Shown piece by piece: positions 16,837 to 24,370 of a stretch of DNA of 40,950 nt (positions are counted from its first letter, which is position 1; every line of letters begins with the position of its first letter). The notes under the pieces were generated by a model. The model was not told the DNA's origin and made no database searches. It saw only the letters and a list, made by a program, of their open reading frames with translations. This DNA is from Nostocaceae cyanobacterium (GTDB taxonomy: Bacteria; Cyanobacteriota; Cyanobacteriia; Cyanobacteriales; Nostocaceae): assembly GCA_030065825.1 (NCBI GenBank), contig JASJCY010000052.1, forward strand, positions 1 through 40,950, written 5' to 3'. A program made the position numbers and the translations under genes.

Positions 16837-18564
16837 TTATTTGGAGTCTTTTCCTTGTAACCATATTTCTAAACTTACTAATAACCACAACTTGACACCA
16901 TAACGTCCCCAAGTATCACCCCGATAATCTAACCAGTTGCGGATAAGAGATTGGTTCAAATAAGAAGAAATTTCTGCTTGAGGATTCAGTAATAAATTTC
17001 TAGCTTTCCTTTGCCAATATTTACGAAATCCTAGTTGTACGGGAACCATCATCCCACTTTTAGGACGATTAATAATTATATCCGGGAGAATATCTCTAAC
17101 TGCTTGTTTGAGAACAGCTTTTTCTTCCACACCAGACAATTTATATTGCGGTGGAATTTGCATACTCAATTCTACCACTCGTTTATCAAATAATGGAGAC
17201 AAACCATGCAAACCCGCAGCTTGAGTTAAATTATTAACCTTAGTTAAAATGTGGTCAGCACCTTTAAATTTAATATTAATTGCCATTAAGCGATTCAGAT
17301 AATTCATGTCAGAATTTAAATCATTATCAAAAACATGAGATGCTGTTTCTATCCCTCGCCAAATTTCCGGTTTTAACAACTGTGGTAAATGATTAGCACA
17401 CTTTTTAAAAGACATTAAATATGCTGATAATTTATCTTGATTGCTAACCGAACTATATAAACTATTCATTAACATCGGTTGATTTTTGGGTCCCCCAAAA
17501 CAAGGGTCACCTCCTTCACCATTTAACACAACTTCTACATCTTTTCTTGCTAATTTTCCTAATAAGAAATTAGGCACTGTTAGAGGGTCACCAATAGGAT
17601 TATCTAAATATGCCATAGTCTCTGGTAGACTTTCCCACATATCCTTAAAAGTAATTTCTAAAATGTGATGTTGAGTATGGCAATATTTGGCTACTAAACT
17701 AGAAAATTCTAACTCATTGGGACAGTCATTTCCAAAATGAATTGAGTAAGTATAAACTGGTTGGTGATGAAATTTTGCTGCTAATGCCGTAATACTGCTA
17801 GAATCTAAACCACCAGAGAGAAATACACCCACAGGTTGCTGATTTGGTAAATATTCTTGAATAATTTTATCTAATAAAAAACGCAGCTTTTCTCCATGCC
17901 ATTCTAAATGTTTATCTGCTGCTTGAATATTTTCTTTAACTTGCCAATAACTTGTAACTTTCTCTTCCGGAAACTGCAAAATATATCCCGGACGAACTTC
18001 TTTGATATCTTCCCATAACGTCTGTTCTCCAGGTACAAAAGCACAACAAAGATAATCCCGCAAAGCCACCAAATCTAAATCATGGGAACGATATGGGGAA
18101 AGACTTTTCATCTGAGGAGAAATCCACCGCACCGTACCCTTAGTAGTGTAGTAAAGAGTACGCGCACCTACAGAGTCTCTAATACACCATAATTTTTGTG
18201 TGTTGCGATCGCAAACTACTAGTGCAAACATCCCCACTAATAGTTTTAGACATTCACATCCCCACCTCTGCCAAAGTTCAGCAATAATCTGGGATTCAGT
18301 ACCCGTAAATCCTGACGGTTCGATTCCCAATTTGCCCAGTAACTCTACTTTGTTACTTAACCATAAGTCTCCAATGACAACAAATTCTTCTTTGGGACTG
18401 ATTGCTATTTTTCTCTTATCTGCTGAGACAATAGCAAAGTTTTTATCTCTAAATGCTACATTTTCAGCCAGTGAATCTACTAAGCCCCAAGCCACCTGCC
18501 AGCTTGATTTTAAGTTCAGAGAATCAATTTTTGATTTAGGAGTTTGGAAGGGATTAAATAACAT
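16837..18564 (-). CDS. Second asparagine synthetase-like ligase lacking the glutaminase cysteine
   Basis: About 575 aa. The N-terminal glutaminase-like half starts MLFNPFQTPKSKIDSLNLKS without Cys2, yet keeps the fold pattern (LVGMFALVVCDRNTQKLWCI, then RDSVGARTLYY). The synthetase half has the PP-loop SGGLDSS at residues 250-256, the loop DNPIGDPLTVPNFL and NGEGGDPCFGG. Like lasso cyclases and beta-lactam synthetases, it should form an acyl-adenylate and use an amine other than ammonia from glutamine. ATG 18564 is preferred over TTG 18597, since it avoids overlap with the upstream DUF167 gene, leaving 10 nt between. It is convergent with the zinc-ribbon gene. It is clearly diverged from the ligase at 11277, so a recent duplication is unlikely. 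Confidence 0.85.
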   Translation of the reverse strand: MLFNPFQTPKSKIDSLNLKSSWQVAWGLVDSLAENVAFRDKNFAIVSADKRKIAISPKEEFVVIGDLWLSNKVELLGKLGIEPSGFTGTESQIIAELWQRWGCECLKLLVGMFALVVCDRNTQKLWCIRDSVGARTLYYTTKGTVRWISPQMKSLSPYRSHDLDLVALRDYLCCAFVPGEQTLWEDIKEVRPGYILQFPEEKVTSYWQVKENIQAADKHLEWHGEKLRFLLDKIIQEYLPNQQPVGVFLSGGLDSSSITALAAKFHHQPVYTYSIHFGNDCPNELEFSSLVAKYCHTQHHILEITFKDMWESLPETMAYLDNPIGDPLTVPNFLLGKLARKDVEVVLNGEGGDPCFGGPKNQPMLMNSLYSSVSNQDKLSAYLMSFKKCANHLPQLLKPEIWRGIETASHVFDNDLNSDMNYLNRLMAINIKFKGADHILTKVNNLTQAAGLHGLSPLFDKRVVELSMQIPPQYKLSGVEEKAVLKQAVRDILPDIIINRPKSGMMVPVQLGFRKYWQRKARNLLLNPQAEISSYLNQSLIRNWLDYRGDTWGRYGVKLWLLVSLEIWLQGKDSK

Positions 18565-18574
18565 GAAAAATAAT

Positions 18575-18802
18575 CTAACTATCCAGATCAATTTCAATTA
18601 ATTTTTGCCGAGAAGACAAACCAGATTTAATACGCACATAAGACTTAGGAACATCAAATTTATCAGCCAAAACTTTGATTAATTCTGTATTAGCCTTACC
18701 ATCAACAGGTAGAGACTTTAAATATACAGTTAAACTACCATCATCTTCTTCTAAAATTCTCGGATTTTTAGAATTTGGTTTAACTTTTACTCTTTTTTGC
18801 AT
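18575..18802 (-). CDS. DUF167 (YggU-like) family protein
   Basis: The 75-aa protein matches DUF167: a basic start [17 protein letters not shown], then [20 protein letters not shown], which is the family signature (PxDGKAN), and [20 protein letters not shown] followed by SSRQKLIEI. The function is unknown across the family. It precedes the second ligase gene by 10 nt on the same strand, implying a shared transcript, though DUF167 genes are usually housekeeping and may be unrelated to the pathway. Confidence 0.9.
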   Translation of the reverse strand: MQKRVKVKPNSKNPRILEEDDGSLTVYLKSLPVDGKANTELIKVLADKFDVPKSYVRIKSGLSSRQKLIEIDLDS

Positions 18803-19554
18803 TGTTTCTTGACTGTAAGTTACAGCAGAGATTTTTGAACAATTTTAGTTTTCGTTATATACTAATTCCAGAAAAACCGCTGCCCATCTACAGTTTTTTC
18901 TGCCTTTCTATACCCTGTCAAGAGTTACCCTACCCTTTGATTACTGCTGATCATGAGGAATCGAAGTAAAGGACTGATTATTCTTTTTGACAATAAAATT
19001 TATTAATTGATAGATTTGACGATAGGGCAATTTACAAGTAAATGAGGTACAAAACTAATTATTCAAATTATTGTGGGATGGGCATCCTTGCCCGTCCAAT
19101 TGTACTTCACGAAGACGAAATCTGCTGTATTTAATCATGTTTGACTATATTTGTGTTGAATGTTTGTCATACATCATCATTTTACAACTGCATCATTGTT
19201 TCACATATTTATGATAGCGGTTTTGAGTTGAGTGTAGACGCACAGGGTCACCTCCCTACGGGTGGTAGACAAATTTTATCTCAATCAGGCTAAAACCACC
19301 CCTGTGCTTTTTCCCTCTGTCATTGGGAGAAGGGTTAGGGAACCGTAGCGACTGCAGTGTTGAGGTAAACACAGGGGTGAGGTGATCCTCTCTATTGCGC
19401 AAACGGTGAAAACCGTTGTATTTTCATGAGTTTTTTTATGAGTTATAAGATTAGTTTTATGAGTTGGAGAGACTACAAACACAGTTAATATAAAACATAG
19501 GTAGATTAATAGGTACCAAGAAATTAAAATTTTCTGGAAACAAAGGAGTCAACC
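18803..19554. other. Long spacer/probable leader region upstream of the RiPP precursor
   Basis: No gene is supported. It separates divergent DUF167 and the precursor gene. It contains the dispersed GTGGGATGGGCATCCTTGCC half-site near 19074, a separated inverted repeat CACCCCTGTG (about 19296) with CACAGGGGTG (about 19370), a small hairpin AACGGTGAAAACCGTT, and three ATGAGTT repeats around 19424-19461. The last 50 nt are AT-rich. A strong ribosome binding site, AAAGGAG, lies about 7 nt before the precursor ATG. The hairpins could be part of a regulated 5' leader, which is inference. Confidence 0.6.
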
Positions 19555-20022
19555 ATGAGTGTAAAAAATTACCAAGTTATCTTTGATGAATTGTTCGATC
19601 AATTGTTTGAAAACGTAGAGAGAAAGGGTATAACAGCCCAAAGTTCAATGAAAAATGAATTATCACAGATAACTAAAAAAATGTCCCAACTTATTGCCAA
19701 GTCATGGCTACCAGATGGTAAAGAAATCAAGGAAATATTTTTATATGGTTCACAAAAAGATATTCAAAAAATGCTGAAAGACAATGGGATTGAACTTCCA
19801 GAGTTAGGAGATCAACCAACAGAAATTAGGATAGACTGGGATACTTTTTATGGAAAAGTAGAAGATAAGACAATAGGAGGAGAAAAATTTTGGGAATGGA
19901 CAATAGCATATCCTCCACGACCTTACTATGATGTCACAGATGAAGAGTTAAAAGCATGGGTTAATAATGACGACCCCAAAACAACAGTTCCTGAAACACC
20001 TTATATACCCCTTACTTTTTGA
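19555..20022 (+). CDS. Candidate RiPP precursor with NHLP (nitrile-hydratase-like) leader
   Basis: The 155-aa protein has no enzyme motif but follows the pattern of NHLP-type leader peptides derived from the nitrile hydratase alpha subunit: a helix with IAKSWLPDGKEIKEIFLYG, QKDIQKMLKDNGIELPE (the usual LLxDPxxxLxExGIxLPE block), TEIRIDWDT, WTIAYPPRPYYDV, then TDEELKAWV. It lacks the CxLCSC metal motif of the enzyme. The usual Gly-Gly end is absent. After DEELKAWV a tail of about 20 residues with the end TTVPETPYIPLTF could be the core, with Thr but no Cys or Ser. The AAAGGAG ribosome site is the best in the region, as expected for an abundant precursor. The YcaO cyclodehydratase gene follows on the same strand. 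A non-precursor accessory protein cannot be excluded. Confidence 0.68.
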   Translation: MSVKNYQVIFDELFDQLFENVERKGITAQSSMKNELSQITKKMSQLIAKSWLPDGKEIKEIFLYGSQKDIQKMLKDNGIELPELGDQPTEIRIDWDTFYGKVEDKTIGGEKFWEWTIAYPPRPYYDVTDEELKAWVNNDDPKTTVPETPYIPLTF

Positions 20023-20035
20023 TAAAGCTTTTTTA

Positions 20036-20165
20036 GGTCATATCTTGCACCATTCGAGGGTAAGCATGGAGAAACCGGGTTTATCAACGAAAAATTAGGG
20101 TTTTGACAGGTCAATATTCCCAATAAACCCGGTTTCTGACCCACGTGCAAGATGTGTGTTAGGTG
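20036..20165. mobile_element. MITE-like element with ATCTTGCAC ends (copy 2)
   Basis: Nearly the same sequence as 13563-13680: outer ends CATATCTTGCACC and GTGCAAGATGTGTG, inner arms GAAACCGGGTTTATC and AATAAACCCGGTTTCTGACC. TTAGGT occurs on both sides. It lies in the gap between the precursor and the cyclodehydratase and would make a strong hairpin, so it may act as a partial terminator that keeps precursor transcript in excess over the enzyme. Confidence 0.8.
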
Positions 20166-20346
20166 ACTATTGGTCTTTCCTAGAAACACAAGCTTATAAC
20201 TGAATTTGACTTTATCAAAAATGAAGAACTTTGTGTTTTTTTTGTAGGGCAATGGGGAAAGCTAAGAACCGGGTTGATTGGAAATCTCTCTGCTTCAAAA
20301 CCTTCATCTTTCTTCCTTTATCTTTCTTGCACTACTGTTAATAATT

Positions 20347-20388
20347 TCCTGTTCCCTGTTCCCTATTCCCTATTCCCTATTCCCTATG
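20347..20388. repeat. Heptamer array (TTCCCTA/TTCCCTG) upstream of the cyclodehydratase
   Basis: Five or six tandem 7-mers of the TTCCCTG/TTCCCTA type lie about 90 nt before the cyclodehydratase start, in the spacer that also holds the MITE-like element. Confidence 0.85.
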
Positions 20389-20476
20389 CTTTGTGTTTAT
20401 AAAACAAGTTCATTAAAATTGATTTTTGAGAGAAACAAAAACTATTCCCTTTACCAAGTTTGTTCCTTGTATAGTT

Positions 20477-22795
20477 ATGCTTAATAAACCGAGGTTTAAA
20501 CGCTGTTTTAATGTTGAAATTTTAGAACCAGATTGCGTTTTTCTTGTTTCGGAAAAAGATTCTTTTTTGCTCAAGGGTCGCCTATATGAATTATTAACAC
20601 CTTTACTTGATGGCGAACACAATGTTGACGAAATTGTTGAGGAAGTTATCCCATATTTATTACCAGAAAAAGCATCTGCTCAAGATTTTATCTCTGCTGG
20701 TGCCCATGTTTATCATGCTTTAATGCAGATGGAACAGAAGGGTTACATAATTGAAAGTGATAATAACATTTTGCCATATACTCTCACAGCTTTCTGTGAA
20801 AGTTTGAATGTTGACCCCAAATATGCCTATGAACAATTACAAAAAACCAAAGTTTCAGTGCAGACTTTTGGTGCTGTTTCCAAATCAGAATTTATTGCCA
20901 CTCTTGAATCTTTACATATCCAAGTATCAGAATCCGGAGACATAGAAGTAGTCTTAAGTGATGACTATCTTCAAGAAGGTTTGGATATTTGTAATCAAAA
21001 AAACTTGCAAGCTAAACGTCCTTGGATGTTAGTTAAACCAGTAGGAACAATTGTCTGGATTGGTCCAATATTTGGTTCCCCAAAAGCAGGTTGTTGGGAT
21101 TGCCTTGCCCAACGTTTAAGATGGAATAGACCTGTAGAAGAATTTATCCAGAAATACAAAGGTATTTCAACCTATCCTCCCTCATCTACTTTGCTTCCTT
21201 CTACCTTGCAAACTGCATTAGGAATAGCTGCAACAGAATTATTTAAATGGATTGTCTGGGGAGAGAATAAACGCCTCAATGGAATTATAATGACTTATGA
21301 TACTTTATCTTTACAGACAAGAAATCACATTTTAGTTAGGCGTCCACAGTGTTTTAGCTGTGGAGAATTCAGGTTAAATCAAGAACCTCTACCCATAATT
21401 TTAGGAAGCAGGAAAAAAACTTTTGTGGCAGATGGAGGTCATCGTTCTTGCTTACCAGAAGAAACCCTGAAAAAATATCAACACCTGATTAGCCCCATTA
21501 CAGGAATTACAACAGAAATAGAAAAAGTATTTACAGGGTCAGATATTTTAAACAATACTTATGTAGCGAAACATTTTTCTTCGACAATTAATTATTCTTC
21601 TATAATTAATAATATTACAAAATTAGATAATTTCCCAGCCTCTAGGCAAAATGTCAAAGGTATAAGTGCTGGTAAAGGGAAAACGGAACTGCAAGGCAAA
21701 GTAAGTGCTTTATGCGAAGCAATTGAGAGATATTGTGGGGTTTTTCAAGGGGATGAAATTAGGCAAAAAGCTAGTTATAAACAAATGGGAGATAAAGCCA
21801 TTCATCCCCACATATTAATGAATTTTAGTCCAGAACAATACAAAAAACGTCAACAATGGAATGGAATTTGTGCCAGCATTTCTCAAACAATTCCAGAACC
21901 TTTTGATGAGGAACAAGAAATTGAATGGACTCCTGTTTGGTCTTTAACTGAGTCAGAATTTAAGTATGTACCCACCGCTTATTGTTACTTCGGTTATCCA
22001 CAATTGGTAAAAGCTAATTGTTGGGCTGATAGCAATGGCTGTGCTGCTGGCAATACAATAGAAGAGGCTATACTACAGGGTTTTATGGAGTTAGTAGAGC
22101 GAGATTCTGTTGCCTTGTGGTGGTATAATCGCCTCAAAAGACCAAAAGTAGATTTAGATAGTTTTGATGAGCCATATTTTCAAGCTATCAAGAATTATTA
22201 TTCTTCTTTAAATCGAGACCTTTGGGTTTTAGATATTACCAATGATTTGCATATACCAAGTTTTGTCGCTATTACTAGGAGAACAGACCGAGAGGTAGAA
22301 GATATTGTCCTGGGTTATGGTGCCCATTTTGATGCGAAAATAGCTATTTTAAGAGCAATAACTGAGGCAAACCAGATAATTCCAGCAGTATTATTAGCTA
22401 ATGCTGATGGTAGTACCCAATACTCTTTATCCTCAGATAAATTAGCCTTAGACTGGTGGAAAAATGCTACAGTCAAAAATCAGTCTTATTTAGTTCCTGA
22501 TGAAAGCCTGACTCCAAAGGTGTGTGATGATTATTCTTATATTTATAATGATGACTTGTATCAAGATGTCATGGCTTGTAAGCAAATTGTAGAAAAAAAT
22601 AACATGGAAATATTAGTTTTGGAGCAGACACGTCCTGATATTGGACTAAAGGTTGTCAAAGTAATTGTTCCGGGAATGCGCCATTTTTGGAGGAGGTTAG
22701 GTTCAGGAAGACTTTATGAAGTTCCAGTTAAATTAGGTTGGTTGGAGAAACCACTACAAGAAAATCAACTCAACCCATTTTCAATGTGGATGTAA
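20477..22795 (+). CDS. TOMM cyclodehydratase: fused E1-like and YcaO domains
   Basis: Such enzymes bind a leader peptide and use ATP to cyclise Cys, Ser or Thr of the core into azolines. From ATG 20477 the 772-aa protein starts MLNKPRFKRCFNVEILEPDC, a peptide-clamp-like N-terminus. The E1-like/ThiF-related half has paired zinc cysteines in GCWDCLAQR (206, 209) and RRPQCFSCGE (292, 295). The YcaO half runs from about 335, with SAGKGKTELQGKVSALCEAI from 397 (ATP/Mg site), DSNGCAAGNTIEEA from 518 and QGFMELVERDSVALWWYNRL. The C-terminus ends LNPFSMWM, not a PxPxP motif. A TTG start at 20426 is possible, but the ATG gives the usual N-terminus. The precursor lies upstream and an amidohydrolase starts 60 nt downstream. 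Confidence 0.93.
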   Translation: MLNKPRFKRCFNVEILEPDCVFLVSEKDSFLLKGRLYELLTPLLDGEHNVDEIVEEVIPYLLPEKASAQDFISAGAHVYHALMQMEQKGYIIESDNNILPYTLTAFCESLNVDPKYAYEQLQKTKVSVQTFGAVSKSEFIATLESLHIQVSESGDIEVVLSDDYLQEGLDICNQKNLQAKRPWMLVKPVGTIVWIGPIFGSPKAGCWDCLAQRLRWNRPVEEFIQKYKGISTYPPSSTLLPSTLQTALGIAATELFKWIVWGENKRLNGIIMTYDTLSLQTRNHILVRRPQCFSCGEFRLNQEPLPIILGSRKKTFVADGGHRSCLPEETLKKYQHLISPITGITTEIEKVFTGSDILNNTYVAKHFSSTINYSSIINNITKLDNFPASRQNVKGISAGKGKTELQGKVSALCEAIERYCGVFQGDEIRQKASYKQMGDKAIHPHILMNFSPEQYKKRQQWNGICASISQTIPEPFDEEQEIEWTPVWSLTESEFKYVPTAYCYFGYPQLVKANCWADSNGCAAGNTIEEAILQGFMELVERDSVALWWYNRLKRPKVDLDSFDEPYFQAIKNYYSSLNRDLWVLDITNDLHIPSFVAITRRTDREVEDIVLGYGAHFDAKIAILRAITEANQIIPAVLLANADGSTQYSLSSDKLALDWWKNATVKNQSYLVPDESLTPKVCDDYSYIYNDDLYQDVMACKQIVEKNNMEILVLEQTRPDIGLKVVKVIVPGMRHFWRRLGSGRLYEVPVKLGWLEKPLQENQLNPFSMWM

Positions 22796-22855
22796 GCTAC
22801 TGAATTTTCATTTACATCAGCTATTGTCGGATTCTATTAATATATCGATTCTCCT

Positions 22856-23938
22856 ATGCTAAAGAAATATCAAATTATAGATGCAGACTCCCATGTTTTG
22901 GAACCAAATCATATCTGGAAAAATTATCTAGAACCTGCGTTTCAAAGTTTTGCACCATCCCCGAACTTTAGAATTAAGGGAGAGAAAATTTATCATAAAA
23001 TTTCTGATGAAATTAAGATTGAGGGGGTGAAGCAGATTATGGATTCTCACCCTTTATCTGTACTCAATGAATTTGACTCCGAATCCCATGTCCGAGCAAT
23101 GAAACAAATGGGAGTTGATGTATCATTTATTTATCCAACTTATGGATTATGGCTTTTAGCAATTGATACAATGACACCACAAGTTGCTGGAGCATTTACC
23201 CGTGCTTACAACAATTGGTTATTAAATTTTTGTAGTTATAATCCTCAAATTTTAAAAGGAGTTGGAGCTATTAGTCTTCATGCTCCTGAGGAGATGGTGT
23301 TAGAATTGCATCGAATAGTGGAGTTTGGTTGGAAGGCTATTTGTTTACTGCCCAATCCGGTCAAAGGACGTTTACTGAGTGACCCCATCTATGAAGATTT
23401 TTGGGCTGAATGTGAGAAATTAGGCATAGCTGTAGGTCTGCATACAGCTGCTCATAGTCGTTTACCAACTACTGGTGCAGATAGGTTTAATAGCCATTTT
23501 GCCATACATGCTTGTGCCCATCCTATGGAACAAATGATGGCACTATTAGCATTAATAGAAGGAGGTGTGTTAGAGCGTTATCCTAAACTTAAAGTTGGAT
23601 TTTTGGAATCAGGTTGTGGCTGGTTACCTTACTGGTTATGGAGACTAGATGAGGAGTACAATAATACACAATGGGAAGTTAAAGAAAATGTAAAAATAAA
23701 ACCTTCCGAGTATTTTCGTCGTCAATGTTTTATTGCCATTGAACCTTCTGAACCTTATTTAGATAAATTAATCGAGTATATTGGTTCTGATAATATACTG
23801 TTTGGTTCTGATTACCCCCATACTGATCATAGACCAAAAATTGTTGAGGAAGCAGTGGCACTTCAGGAATGCTTACCCAAAAAAACCATGCAAAAGATTC
23901 TCTGGGATAACCCCGCTCGTTTTTACGGATTGGATTGA
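22856..23938 (+). CDS. Metal-dependent amidohydrolase (amidohydrolase_2 / ACMSD-like)
   Basis: The 360-aa protein has a TIM-barrel amidohydrolase plan. It starts MLKKYQIIDADSHVLEP, the DxDxH variant of the first metal motif. Next come FGWKAICLLPNPVKGR, the metal His motif GLHTAAHS (His196, His200), ERYPKLKVGFLESGCGWLPY, and the catalytic Asp in FGSDYPHTD (Asp319). The family includes decarboxylases and hydrolases acting on small molecules. In bottromycin-type RiPP pathways an amidohydrolase works beside YcaO proteins on a heterocyclised or amidine peptide, so a tailoring role is plausible but is inference. It begins 60 nt after the cyclodehydratase stop, on the same strand. Confidence 0.88.
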   Translation: MLKKYQIIDADSHVLEPNHIWKNYLEPAFQSFAPSPNFRIKGEKIYHKISDEIKIEGVKQIMDSHPLSVLNEFDSESHVRAMKQMGVDVSFIYPTYGLWLLAIDTMTPQVAGAFTRAYNNWLLNFCSYNPQILKGVGAISLHAPEEMVLELHRIVEFGWKAICLLPNPVKGRLLSDPIYEDFWAECEKLGIAVGLHTAAHSRLPTTGADRFNSHFAIHACAHPMEQMMALLALIEGGVLERYPKLKVGFLESGCGWLPYWLWRLDEEYNNTQWEVKENVKIKPSEYFRRQCFIAIEPSEPYLDKLIEYIGSDNILFGSDYPHTDHRPKIVEEAVALQECLPKKTMQKILWDNPARFYGLD

Positions 23939-24045
23939 AAATTGACGCTGTATTCTGGCTTTTATCTAAAATAAATGCCAAAGTTTTTATTAGTACAATT
24001 GGGAGAGAATAAAACTACCATTTATAAATTAGGACTGATGATATT

Positions 24046-24187
24046 AGAGGTGATTTATAAAGTGAATGTTAAGACTTAAGAAACCGGGTTTCTTCGAGAC
24101 TAAGTACGATAATATTTGATACTTCACCCAGAGAAACCCGGTTTCTAACTACGTCCATAGACTTAATATTTACTTTATAAATGGTCT
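24046..24187. mobile_element. MITE-like element with ATTTATAAAGT ends
   Basis: Outer ends ATTTATAAAGTGAATGTTAA and TTAATATTTACTTTATAAAT are imperfect inverted repeats. Inner arms are AAGAAACCGGGTTTCTT and GAGAAACCCGGTTTCTAAC. About 40 nt further on (24228-24241) lies GGTGCGTAAGTCCT, an end of the type seen in the element at 5759-5861, so two element families seem to overlap here. No coding capacity. Confidence 0.7.
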
Positions 24188-24321
24188 CTTATCATAATCC
24201 CTGACTAGGAATAAAATAATATCTCAGGTGCGTAAGTCCTAAAAATATTCAAATTAGAATAAGTAATTGGAAATAAACACAACTATATTACGAAACGTAA
24301 ATAAAGAGTGAAACCTTTACC

Positions 24322-24370
24322 AATGACAAATGACCAATAACAAATAACAAATGACAAATGACAAATGACA
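24322..24370. repeat. Heptamer array (ACAAATG) spanning the kinase start codon
   Basis: Tandem ACAAATG/ACAAATA units run into the coding region, so the start codon of the giant kinase gene lies inside the array and its first residues (MTND) derive from it. Changes in repeat number would move alternative ATGs in and out of frame. Confidence 0.8.

Noticed and set aside
11277-18564. Lasso peptide cluster
   Set aside because: Two cyclase-like ligases are present, but no B-type leader peptidase, no RRE-only protein and no typical small precursor were seen.
18200-18601. 133-codon + strand frame antisense to the second ligase
   Set aside because: It is a shadow of the minus-strand gene with no ribosome site and no family pattern.
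20252-20341. A 29-codon + strand frame (MGKAKNRVDWKSLCFKTF...) between precursor and cyclodehydratase, considered as a second precursor
   Set aside because: It contains Cys and Ser, but no ribosome binding site precedes it, there is no leader-like pattern, and the spacer is mostly repeat sequence.
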